Position numbers and translations under genes: made by a program. A stretch of 7,512 nt of DNA, taken from positions 1-7,512 of the forward strand of contig JAUWQG010000043.1 in the NCBI GenBank assembly GCA_030611185.1, read 5' to 3'. The DNA comes from Nitrososphaerota archaeon (GTDB lineage Archaea > Thermoproteota > Nitrososphaeria > Nitrososphaerales > Nitrosopumilaceae). The first letter of the stretch is position 1. Every line of letters begins with the position of its first letter. The notes under the pieces were generated by a model that did no database searches, had not been told where the DNA came from, and was given only the letters and a program-made list of their open reading frames with translations. Below are positions 1 through 5,716 of the stretch, piece by piece.

Positions 1-197
1 GCCTTTACAGTTTTTACTACAGGTGGTCTTACCTTTGTAAATACTCTAAATCCACAAATACATTTGATCTCAGGTAATCTAGATAGTTCAGTATTTGAGA
101 CATGTGTATCACACCTTAAACAAGAATAAACTACATCAAAGGTCTCTTCAGGAATCTCTTCTGTCTCTTCTACTTCTTCAATATTTTCATCAACCAT
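1..197 (-). CDS. rpo12: DNA-directed RNA polymerase subunit Rpo12 (RpoP), 3' end cut by window edge
   Basis: Small zinc-binding subunit of archaeal RNA polymerase, counterpart of eukaryotic Rpb12, which sits at the Rpo3/Rpo10/Rpo2 assembly platform. The visible 65 codons plus two bases read from an ATG at 197. After an acidic tail of about 20 residues comes Y24-S-C26-L-R-C29-G, then L-P-E-I-K-C46-I-C48-G-F-R-V and the family-typical end with K-V-R-P-P-V-V-K (55-62); probably only one or a few codons are missing at the left edge. Oddities: the second cysteine pair is CxC, where the family normally has CxxC, and the acidic N-terminal tail is longer than in usual ~48-residue archaeal homologues. 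An in-frame ATG at 206 would add three residues (M-I-N). It lies 40 bp after uS10 on the same strand, so it may be cotranscribed, although a TATA-like box lies in the gap. Identity is firm from the C-terminal signature; the exact start is uncertain. Confidence 0.88.
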   Translation of the reverse strand, partial: MVDENIEEVEETEEIPEETFDVVYSCLRCDTHVSNTELSRLPEIKCICGFRVFTKVRPPVVKTVK

Positions 198-214
198 GTT
201 TATCATCAAAATTT

Positions 215-226
215 CTATAATTTAAG
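215..226 (-). promoter_or_regulatory. Possible TATA element for rpo12
   Basis: Read on the minus strand this is CTTAAATTATAG, centred about 23-24 bp before the ATG at 197, the distance expected for a leaderless archaeal transcript. It lies in the 40-bp gap after uS10, so rpo12 may have its own start in addition to readthrough. The call rests only on composition and spacing in AT-rich DNA. Confidence 0.3.
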
Positions 227-237
227 GTAATACCAAA

Positions 238-546
238 TCAGGTTAAAGACAATTCAATATAGACATCATCAGGGATTTTAAGTCTCATTAGTTGTCGGAT
301 TGCTTTATCATCAGCATTTATGTTGATTATTCTTCTGTGCATTCTCATCTCCCATTTTTCGTAAGTTTCAGTACCGCTTCCATAGGGTGATTTTCTTGTT
401 GCAATGTGTAATCTCTTTACAGGAAGTGGAGTTGGACCTTTAACTTTAACACCAGTTTTTTTTCCAATACCCATTATCTCATTACATACGCCATCTAATT
501 TGGGTAGACTCGTAGAGGTGAGTTTAACACGGGCAGCTTGAGTCAT
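238..546 (-). CDS. rps10: 30S ribosomal protein uS10 (S10)
   Basis: Structural protein of the small ribosomal subunit head. The 102-residue length is the usual size of archaeal uS10. The sequence follows the family from the first strand (A-R-V-K-L-T-S-T), through the loop with K-G-P-T-P-L-P-V-K-R-L-H-I (36-48) and the R-K-S-P-Y-G-S-G segment (51-58), to the C-terminal P-D-D-V-Y-I-E-L-S-L end. The ATG at 546 begins 11 bp after the aEF1A stop codon, the tuf-rps10 order common in archaea, so the two are almost certainly one transcript. Stop is TGA at 238-240. No sign of damage. Confidence 0.97.
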   Translation of the reverse strand: MTQAARVKLTSTSLPKLDGVCNEIMGIGKKTGVKVKGPTPLPVKRLHIATRKSPYGSGTETYEKWEMRMHRRIININADDKAIRQLMRLKIPDDVYIELSLT

Positions 547-557
547 TCAACACAACT

Positions 558-1856
558 CTATGGAGTGTATTTTTCAGTAATTTCCTTGACGATTCCTGCT
601 GCGATAGTTGCACCCATATCTCGTAGTGCAAATCGACCCATCTCAGGGAATTCTTGGAATGTTTCAATAGGAGTTGGTCTTACTGGTCTAATTTTTACAA
701 TTGCAGAATCACCAACTTTGAGGAATTTGGGATTCTCTTCATCTACTGCCCCAGTTGCTGGGTTTATTTTTTGAAGAAACTCAGTAACTGTTGCTGCTAC
801 TTGAGCAGTGTGACAGTGCATTACTGGTGTATATCCAGGTGCAATTGCTGTTGGATGGTGAATTACTATAATTTGTGCTTTGAATTCCTTTGCAACATTT
901 GGTGGGGCATCAGGAGTTCCAAGTACATCGCCTCTTTTGATATCTTTCTTTTCAATACCTCTAAGGTTGAAACCAATATTATCACCAGCTTCTGCAGTAG
1001 GCATTTCTGTATGGTGAGTCTCAATAGATTTGATTTCACCTTGAGCGCCTGATGGCATTACAATTATTTTTTGTCCCGCTTTCATTACTCCAGTTTCAAC
1101 TCTACCTACAGGTACAGTTCCTACACCGGTGATTGTATAAACATCTTGAATTGGTACACGGAGTGGTTTACCAATTGGTTTTTCAGATACTGTAAAGTCA
1201 TCAAATGCCTCAAGTAGTGTTTTTCCTTTGTACCATGCCATATTTTCTGATCTTTTAACTAGATTGTCGCCTTTCCATCCAGAAACTGGAATAAATGGAA
1301 CTTTATCTAATTTATAACCGACAGATTGTACTAATTTTTCACCTTTTGCTTTGGCTGCTTCAAATGCTGCTTCAGAATAGTCATTAGCATCCATCTTGTT
1401 AATGGCAACAATTAGTTGGCCTACACCCAAGGTTTTTAGCAAAAATGCGTGCTCTCTTGCTTGACCACCTGCAGCAATTGCAGTGTCGGTTTCACCTTCT
1501 TTTGCAGAAAGTACCAAGATTGCTGCATCTGCCTCAGATGCTCCTGTAATCATGTTTTTGATAAAGTCTCTGTGACCTGGTGCGTCAATTAATGTGAAGA
1601 AATACTTGGCTGATTCAAATTTTTGGAAAGCAAGATCGATTGTGATACCTCTTTCTCTTTCATCTTTAATGTTATCCATAACCCATGCGTACTTGAAAGT
1701 ATCACCTTTTCCGGTCTTTTCGGATTCGGCTGCATGTGAGGCAATAGTTCTCTCATCTACAACTCCAAGATCCATCAAGAAATGGCCCATAGTTGTTGAT
1801 TTTCCATTATCAATATGTCCTGTAACAATCATGTTCAGGTGTGGTTTGGTTGCCAT
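558..1856 (-). CDS. tuf: Translation elongation factor aEF1A (EF-1 alpha)
   Basis: GTPase that carries aminoacyl-tRNA to the ribosomal A site. The protein has 432 residues, normal for the archaeal family. The G domain shows G1 as GHIDNGKST (13-21), the switch I/G2 region R-E-R-G-I-T-I-D (67-74), G3 as D91-A-P-G-H, G4 as N153-K-M-D and G5 around S192-G-W. Domain 2 runs from about residue 232 (P-L-R-V-P-I-Q-D) and domain 3 from about 327 to the end. I chose the ATG at 1856 because M-A-T-K-P-H-L-N is where the family begins; the frame stays open for 19 more codons to 1913, but those residues (M-I-F-F-Q-K...) do not resemble the family. It heads the tuf-rps10-rpo12 cluster and is divergent from the FBP aldolase/phosphatase gene. 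Stop is TAG at 558-560. Confidence 0.98.
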   Translation of the reverse strand: MATKPHLNMIVTGHIDNGKSTTMGHFLMDLGVVDERTIASHAAESEKTGKGDTFKYAWVMDNIKDERERGITIDLAFQKFESAKYFFTLIDAPGHRDFIKNMITGASEADAAILVLSAKEGETDTAIAAGGQAREHAFLLKTLGVGQLIVAINKMDANDYSEAAFEAAKAKGEKLVQSVGYKLDKVPFIPVSGWKGDNLVKRSENMAWYKGKTLLEAFDDFTVSEKPIGKPLRVPIQDVYTITGVGTVPVGRVETGVMKAGQKIIVMPSGAQGEIKSIETHHTEMPTAEAGDNIGFNLRGIEKKDIKRGDVLGTPDAPPNVAKEFKAQIIVIHHPTAIAPGYTPVMHCHTAQVAATVTEFLQKINPATGAVDEENPKFLKVGDSAIVKIRPVRPTPIETFQEFPEMGRFALRDMGATIAAGIVKEITEKYTP

Positions 1857-1986
1857 GTCAAGTTCGTATTCAAGGGGATTTATTACTGTTATGAATTTTT
1901 GAAAAAAAATCAATGTTTCTTGAATATTTTATGGATCATAAAATTTTAGAAACTACACATAAATCGAGGTGTCCTTGACAACAATT
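1857..1986. promoter_or_regulatory. Divergent tuf / fbp promoter region
   Basis: This 130-bp AT-rich gap lies between the minus-strand aEF1A gene and the plus-strand FBP aldolase/phosphatase gene and must hold both promoters. For aEF1A there are two candidate TATA elements on the minus strand: CATAAAAT (1933 to 1926), which would give a leader of roughly 45-50 bases, and AATAAATC (about 1885 to 1878), which sits about 26 bp before the ATG and would give a leaderless message. For fbp the plus-strand CATAAAAT at 1937-1944 predicts a transcript start near 1967. GAGGTG at 1966-1971 matches the anti-Shine-Dalgarno sequence but sits 15 bases before the ATG at 1987. Transcription starts cannot be settled by reading. 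Confidence 0.6.
1926..1944. repeat. 19-bp hyphenated perfect palindrome in divergent promoter
   Basis: Arms ATTTTATG (1926-1933) and CATAAAAT (1937-1944) are exact reverse complements separated by GAT. It may be two back-to-back TATA boxes, one per strand, or a dimeric regulator's operator overlapping them. The arms are seen directly; function is inferred. Confidence 0.65.
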
Positions 1987-3123
1987 ATGAAAATTACAGT
2001 ATCAGTAATCAAAGCAGATGTCGGAGGAATTGGCGGTCACACTAGACCAAGTGACGGACTAATTGACGCAGTAAAAAAAACCGTCGAGGCTTCTGCAGAT
2101 TTACTGATTGACCACTATATTGGCTATTGTGGAGATGATGTTCACATTGTAATGTCACATACTCGAGGTGTTGATAATAATGAAATTCACAAAATGGCAT
2201 GGGATGCATTTATGGCTGGAACTAAAGTTGCACAAGAAGAAGGGCTGTATGGGGCAGGTCAAGATCTCTTAAAGGATTCATTTTCAGGCAACATAAAAGG
2301 AATGGGTCCAGGAGTAGCCGAGATGGAGTTTGAAGAAAGACCAAACGAAGCATTTACAGTATTTGCAGCAGATAAGACAGAACCGGGAGCATTTAACTAT
2401 CCATTTTATAGAATGTTTGTAGATGCACTAAGCAACACAGGACTAATTATAAACAAATCACTTGCACGTGGTGTTAACATCAACATTATGGATGTAGAAA
2501 AAGCACAAATTGCAGAATTATCATTATGGGAAGATAAACCATCAATTGAAGCTGCATTAATGTATCCTGGAAGATATGTAGTATCCACTGTAACTACAAA
2601 AGATGGAGAACCAATAGTTGCATCATCAACTGATAGACTGCACAACATTGCAGGAACATATGTTGGAAAAGACGATCCGATTTGTGTTGTAAGAACACAA
2701 AAGAATTTTCCAGCAACTGAAGAAGTCGGTAGTGTTTTTAACAATCCTCATTATGTTGCTGGAAACACACGTGGGAGTCACAACATGCCATTAATGCCAG
2801 TTAAACTAAATTCACCAGCTTCAATTAATTTCTGCATTCCAATCGTGCAAGCACTTGTTTTTAGTATGCACAACGGCAAGTTTGTAGGACCGTTTGATGG
2901 ATTCTCAACTCCAGACTGGGATTATATAAGAGAAATTGCAACAAAGAAAGCACTTGCTATGAGAAGCCAGGGATTTGTTCATCCGGCAACTTTAGTTCCA
3001 TCAGAATTAGAGTATGCTGAAGGATACAAGGATAGAATGAAGGTACTTGAAACCAAAATGAAACCACTTGAAGGTAATGACGTAAGTGGGGCAAGGAAAG
3101 GAAATTACGAAGACCCGGATTAA
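1987..3123 (+). CDS. fbp: Bifunctional fructose-1,6-bisphosphate aldolase/phosphatase (class V FBPase)
   Basis: Cytosolic enzyme that condenses dihydroxyacetone phosphate with glyceraldehyde 3-phosphate and then dephosphorylates the product to fructose 6-phosphate, making gluconeogenesis one-way; this suits an autotrophic archaeon. From the ATG the protein has 378 residues, normal for the family. Visible active-site features are M-K-I-T-V-S-V-I-K-A-D11, H18, the C-G-D50-D51 metal site, D129-K130-T-E-P-G-A, and Y225-V-G-K228-D229-D230-P, where the lysine forms the Schiff base and the aspartates bind magnesium, plus the late Y343 in E-L-E-Y. I chose the ATG at 1987 because homologues begin at M-K-x-T-x-S-V-I-K-A-D; in-frame GTG at 1969 and TTG at 1975 are open alternatives and the promoter spacing makes the GTG possible. 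A T5 tract at 3150-3154 could help termination. Function is firm; start is not. Confidence 0.96.
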   Translation: MKITVSVIKADVGGIGGHTRPSDGLIDAVKKTVEASADLLIDHYIGYCGDDVHIVMSHTRGVDNNEIHKMAWDAFMAGTKVAQEEGLYGAGQDLLKDSFSGNIKGMGPGVAEMEFEERPNEAFTVFAADKTEPGAFNYPFYRMFVDALSNTGLIINKSLARGVNINIMDVEKAQIAELSLWEDKPSIEAALMYPGRYVVSTVTTKDGEPIVASSTDRLHNIAGTYVGKDDPICVVRTQKNFPATEEVGSVFNNPHYVAGNTRGSHNMPLMPVKLNSPASINFCIPIVQALVFSMHNGKFVGPFDGFSTPDWDYIREIATKKALAMRSQGFVHPATLVPSELEYAEGYKDRMKVLETKMKPLEGNDVSGARKGNYEDPD

Positions 3124-3197
3124 AAAAAATCAATTTCTGGGTTGGATGATTTTTGAGAAATAGTTAAAAGAAAAAAGAGAGTAATCTAAAGCATCTA

Positions 3198-3608
3198 ATG
3201 CAAAAAATTTTGAAGATTTTTGATTGGAAAACTTACACATTTACAGCAATAGCAGTGATTGCATTTTCAAATATCGTAGTAGAATTATTCAGTCAAACTA
3301 TTCCAAATGTAATGATAACTTTTTTTAGAAATGCCGGGGAAGTTGTTATTTTGGGATCAGTCTTTTTGTTTGCAATTGCATGGCTGGTAAGGGCAAGACC
3401 CCATAATCGACCAAAAAAATACGATGTGATAGTCTTTGATGTATTTGGTAAAGAAAGCAAAATAGATGGAATTCGTACCCAGTTTAAGACCCATGATGTT
3501 GCATGGAGTTTTATGAAACAATACAAGGAAACCTACCCTCTTTACAACTTTGCACTAGTATCAAAACAGAAAAAACAAGAAAAACCAACCATTTTCAAAT
3601 ACATTTAG
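3198..3608 (+). CDS. Unrecognised two-helix membrane protein with C-terminal soluble domain
   Basis: I do not recognise this 136-residue protein. It has two likely transmembrane segments, about residues 13-31 (rich in A, I, V, F) and 47-65 (V-V-I-L-G-S-V-F-L-F-A-I-A-W-L-V), joined by a short loop with P36. The basic stretch R-A-R-P-H-N-R-P-K-K (65-74) right after helix 2 predicts that the remainder faces the cytoplasm. Residues 75-136 look like a small alpha/beta domain: strand Y-D-V-I-V-F-D-V-F-G, then a helix around W103-S-F-M-K-Q-Y-K, then strand Y-N-F-A-L-V-S and a basic tail. The ATG at 3198 follows a possible TATA element (TAGTTAAAAG, 3161-3170) by about 32 bp. It sits 74 bp after fbp and 40 bp before the next gene on the same strand. 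The reading frame is intact, and codon use matches neighbours. Confidence 0.8.
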   Translation: MQKILKIFDWKTYTFTAIAVIAFSNIVVELFSQTIPNVMITFFRNAGEVVILGSVFLFAIAWLVRARPHNRPKKYDVIVFDVFGKESKIDGIRTQFKTHDVAWSFMKQYKETYPLYNFALVSKQKKQEKPTIFKYI

Positions 3609-3621
3609 ATCAGAAAACAAA

Positions 3622-3630
3622 TAATTATAT
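3622..3630 (+). promoter_or_regulatory. TATA element for the 63-residue small gene
   Basis: TAATTATAT is centred about 23 bp before the GTG at 3649, which fits archaeal TATA-to-start spacing for a leaderless transcript. No Shine-Dalgarno-like sequence precedes the GTG, which agrees with leaderless translation. Confidence 0.45.
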
Positions 3631-3648
3631 CAAAATTAAGCAATACTT

Positions 3649-3840
3649 GTGCCAGTAAAGATCTTCAGCGGTGTTGAGCATGTTGTTGAAAAATCAATTA
3701 ATAATTTCATCAAAGACTTCAAGGTAATTGATATCAAAATAACCAGTCATCTAAACAACAATGAAAAATCACAAATCTTTGTGTTGATTCATTATGAAGG
3801 CGCACCACCTAGTCATTCTGTAGGTCCAGGACTTTTATAA
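3649..3840 (+). CDS. Small conserved-looking protein, weak Cse60-like pattern
   Basis: A 63-residue soluble protein starting at GTG. The sequence begins P-V-K-I-F-S-G, continues with a helix (V-E-K-S-I-N-N-F-I-K-D-F, about 13-24), a strand V-I-D-I-K-I-T (26-32), and a second strand Q-I-F-V-L-I-H-Y-E (43-51), ending in a proline- and glycine-rich tail. This strand-helix-strand-strand layout with x-V-K-I-F at the start and V-I-D-I-K in the middle resembles, from memory, the small sporulation-protein Cse60 family of Firmicutes; the match is weak and says nothing certain about function. Its frame is clean, it fills the space between two real genes, and a TATA-like box stands at the right distance from the GTG. 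It is 42 bp before DNA ligase, which has its own TATA-like box, so cotranscription is not required. Likely a real gene, function unknown. Confidence 0.7.
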   Translation: MPVKIFSGVEHVVEKSINNFIKDFKVIDIKITSHLNNNEKSQIFVLIHYEGAPPSHSVGPGLL

Positions 3841-3851
3841 TTTAGATTCAA

Positions 3852-3859
3852 ACTTTTAT
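3852..3859 (+). promoter_or_regulatory. TATA-like element for DNA ligase
   Basis: ACTTTTAT is centred about 27 bp before the GTG at 3883, matching a leaderless start. It lies within the 42-bp gap after the small gene's stop, so ligase probably has an independent promoter. Only composition and spacing support it. Confidence 0.45.
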
Positions 3860-3882
3860 GCCGGATCATAGTACAACCTAGA

Positions 3883-5649
3883 GTGAAGTTTTCCATCTTA
3901 GCTGATTCGCTAAACAAAATGGAATCAACTACAAAAAGATTAGAATTGACTCAGCATTTGGTGGAATTATTTGAAACCACTCCACAAGATGTGATTTCAA
4001 AAATTGTTTATCTATTGCAAGGAAAACTTCGACCAGACTTTGAGGGAATTGAGTTAGGGGTTGCAGAAAAACTTGCAACAAGGGCAATTTCAAAGTCATC
4101 TGGCCTCACAACAAAAAAGATTGAAGAAGAATACAGAAAAACAGGCGACTTAGGTCAGGCGGCCACCATAATACTGGAACAAAAAACACAGACGACATTT
4201 CTCGTAGAGAATATTACAGTAGAGCGAGTCTATGAAACTCTATTCAAGATTGCTAGACTTGAAGGTGCGCGCTCGCAAGACATGAAGATGAAATACATCT
4301 CTAGTCTTCTAAATGATGCAACACCACTTGAGGCAAGTTTCATTCTTAAAATTTTACTTGGGACTTTACGTCTAGGAGTTGCAGAAAACACCGTAATGGA
4401 TGCATTGGCAATTGCATACACTGGAAGTAAAGAAAATAGAAAAGCCTTGGAGCATGCATACAACGTATCAAGTGATTTGGGAAAAGTGGCAGAGGTAATT
4501 GCAAGCAAAGCACTCAAGGGAGTAGAAGAGTTTGAAATTACCTTATTCAATCCCATCAGACCAATGCTAGCAGACCGTGTAAAGAGCGAAGAGGAATCAA
4601 TTGAGAAAATGGGAATAGAGTTTGCCGCAGAATACAAGCTAGATGGAGAACGTGTGCAACTACATGTGGAAGGTGAAAAAGTTGTATTGTTTTCAAGAAG
4701 CTTGGAGAATATTTCTGAATACTATCCTGACATTATAGAAAAAATTCCAAAATCACTTGTCGCAGATCAAGTGATATTAGAGGCAGAAGCTGTTGCAATA
4801 AATGAAAACACTGGGGAATTTTTGCCATTTCAAGAGTTAATGCATAGAAGAAGAAAATACAAAATAGAAAAGGCAGTAACACAATATCCAATCACTGTTA
4901 ATTTTTTTGATGTTTTGTATTACAATGGTAAAAGTTGTTTAGAGTTGGAATACAATGAGAGGAGGAAACTCTTGGAAAAAATTGTCAAAGAAAATAATTT
5001 TGCAAAAAATATTCCAATGAGCATAGTAAAGACTGAAAACGAGATTGAAGACTTTCTTGAGAACAGCATAAACTCTGGATGCGAAGGATTGATGCTCAAG
5101 ATGCTGGATAAACCATATCAAGCAGGATCAAGAGGAAGCTTTTGGCTCAAGCTAAAGCGAGAATACAGAAACGAGCTTGGAGATAGTTTAGACTTGGTAG
5201 TAATTGGCGCATTCTTTGGTAAAGGAAGAAGAACAGGACTGTATGGAACACTACTTTTAGCATCATATGATGAGGATACAGATACTTTTACCAGCATTTG
5301 CAAGGTCGGTACTGGATTTACAGATGAGTACCTGGACCAACTTTATCAGATATTATCAGATAAGGTAACAATAAAGAAAAACCCAAGAATAAACAGCGAG
5401 ATGGAAGCTGATGTTTGGTTTGAGCCAGAACTCGTAATTGAGGTGGTGGCATCTGAGATTACTCTGAGCCCCATCCACAAAGCAGCAAAAGATGAAATCA
5501 GAAAAGATGCAGGACTAGCATTACGATTCCCAAAGTTTACTGGAAAAATCAGGGTAGAGAAATTTGCAGAAGATGCATCAACTAACCAAGAAGTTGTAGC
5601 CCTATACAAGGGCCAGAAAAAAATAGCACATGATAAAAGTTTGATGTGA
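3883..5649 (+). CDS. lig: ATP-dependent DNA ligase
   Basis: Seals nicks in duplex DNA during replication and repair by ligase-AMP and DNA-AMP steps. The 588-residue length and domain order match the archaeal/eukaryal replicative ligase family: an all-helical DNA-binding domain (about 1-220, starting M-K-F-S-I-L-A-D), adenylation domain (about 220-425) and OB-fold domain (about 430-588). The nucleotidyl lysine is K252 in motif I, E-Y-K252-L-D-G-E-R; R272-S-L-E-N follows, then A-E-A-V-A (301-305), motif III F-F-D-V-L-Y-Y-N-G (341-349), motif IV E-G-L-M-L-K (401-406), motif V W-L-K-L-K-R (421-426) and motif VI G-L-A-L-R548-F-P-K-F. All key residues are present. The GTG at 3883 is preferred because the family's first helix begins immediately there and a TATA-like box lies ~27 bp upstream. 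NAD-dependent ligase motifs and zinc or BRCT domains are absent. Single gene, not obviously in an operon. Confidence 0.97.
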   Translation: MKFSILADSLNKMESTTKRLELTQHLVELFETTPQDVISKIVYLLQGKLRPDFEGIELGVAEKLATRAISKSSGLTTKKIEEEYRKTGDLGQAATIILEQKTQTTFLVENITVERVYETLFKIARLEGARSQDMKMKYISSLLNDATPLEASFILKILLGTLRLGVAENTVMDALAIAYTGSKENRKALEHAYNVSSDLGKVAEVIASKALKGVEEFEITLFNPIRPMLADRVKSEEESIEKMGIEFAAEYKLDGERVQLHVEGEKVVLFSRSLENISEYYPDIIEKIPKSLVADQVILEAEAVAINENTGEFLPFQELMHRRRKYKIEKAVTQYPITVNFFDVLYYNGKSCLELEYNERRKLLEKIVKENNFAKNIPMSIVKTENEIEDFLENSINSGCEGLMLKMLDKPYQAGSRGSFWLKLKREYRNELGDSLDLVVIGAFFGKGRRTGLYGTLLLASYDEDTDTFTSICKVGTGFTDEYLDQLYQILSDKVTIKKNPRINSEMEADVWFEPELVIEVVASEITLSPIHKAAKDEIRKDAGLALRFPKFTGKIRVEKFAEDASTNQEVVALYKGQKKIAHDKSLM

Positions 5650-5682
5650 TATACGCATGAAATACCCCTAAAATCATCGAGG

Positions 5683-5691
5683 ATTTAAATT
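5683..5691 (+). promoter_or_regulatory. TATA element for the PhoU-like gene
   Basis: ATTTAAATT in the 67-bp gap after ligase is centred about 30 bp before the ATG at 5717, predicting a transcript with a leader of only a few bases. This suggests independent transcription from ligase. Confidence 0.5.
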
Positions 5692-5716
5692 ACCTAGGCA
5701 GTGGTAGGAATTTGTT

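Noticed and set aside
538..1052. Plus-strand open frames at 538-774 and 654-1052
   Set aside because: They lie fully antisense to aEF1A, whose protein motifs are unmistakable; their cysteine- and serine-rich translations are typical of shadow frames.
1800..1820. Asn in the aEF1A G1 motif (GHIDNGKST) where many homologues have His
   Set aside because: This position varies in the EF1A family (Ser, Ala and others occur), and the GxxxxGKS/T core is intact, so it is not evidence of altered function.
1594..1902. Plus-strand frame antisense to the aEF1A N-terminus
   Set aside because: It is opposite the G1-G3 motifs of a conserved GTPase and shows no recognisable family features.
1857..1913. 19-codon in-frame N-terminal extension of aEF1A
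   Set aside because: The residues are unlike any EF1A N-terminus and the normal family start M-A-T-K-P-H-L-N is at 1856; the open frame is likely chance in promoter DNA.
2406..2744. Minus-strand frame inside the FBP aldolase/phosphatase gene
   Set aside because: Antisense to a region carrying the catalytic Y-V-G-K-D-D motif; shadow of the real gene.
3293..3526. Minus-strand frame opposite the two-helix membrane protein
   Set aside because: The plus-strand frame has a coherent membrane topology, a plausible promoter and continuous spacing with its neighbours; the antisense frame has none of these.
4230..5609. Four minus-strand frames opposite DNA ligase
   Set aside because: All overlap ligase adenylation and OB-fold motifs and have serine/leucine-rich shadow composition.
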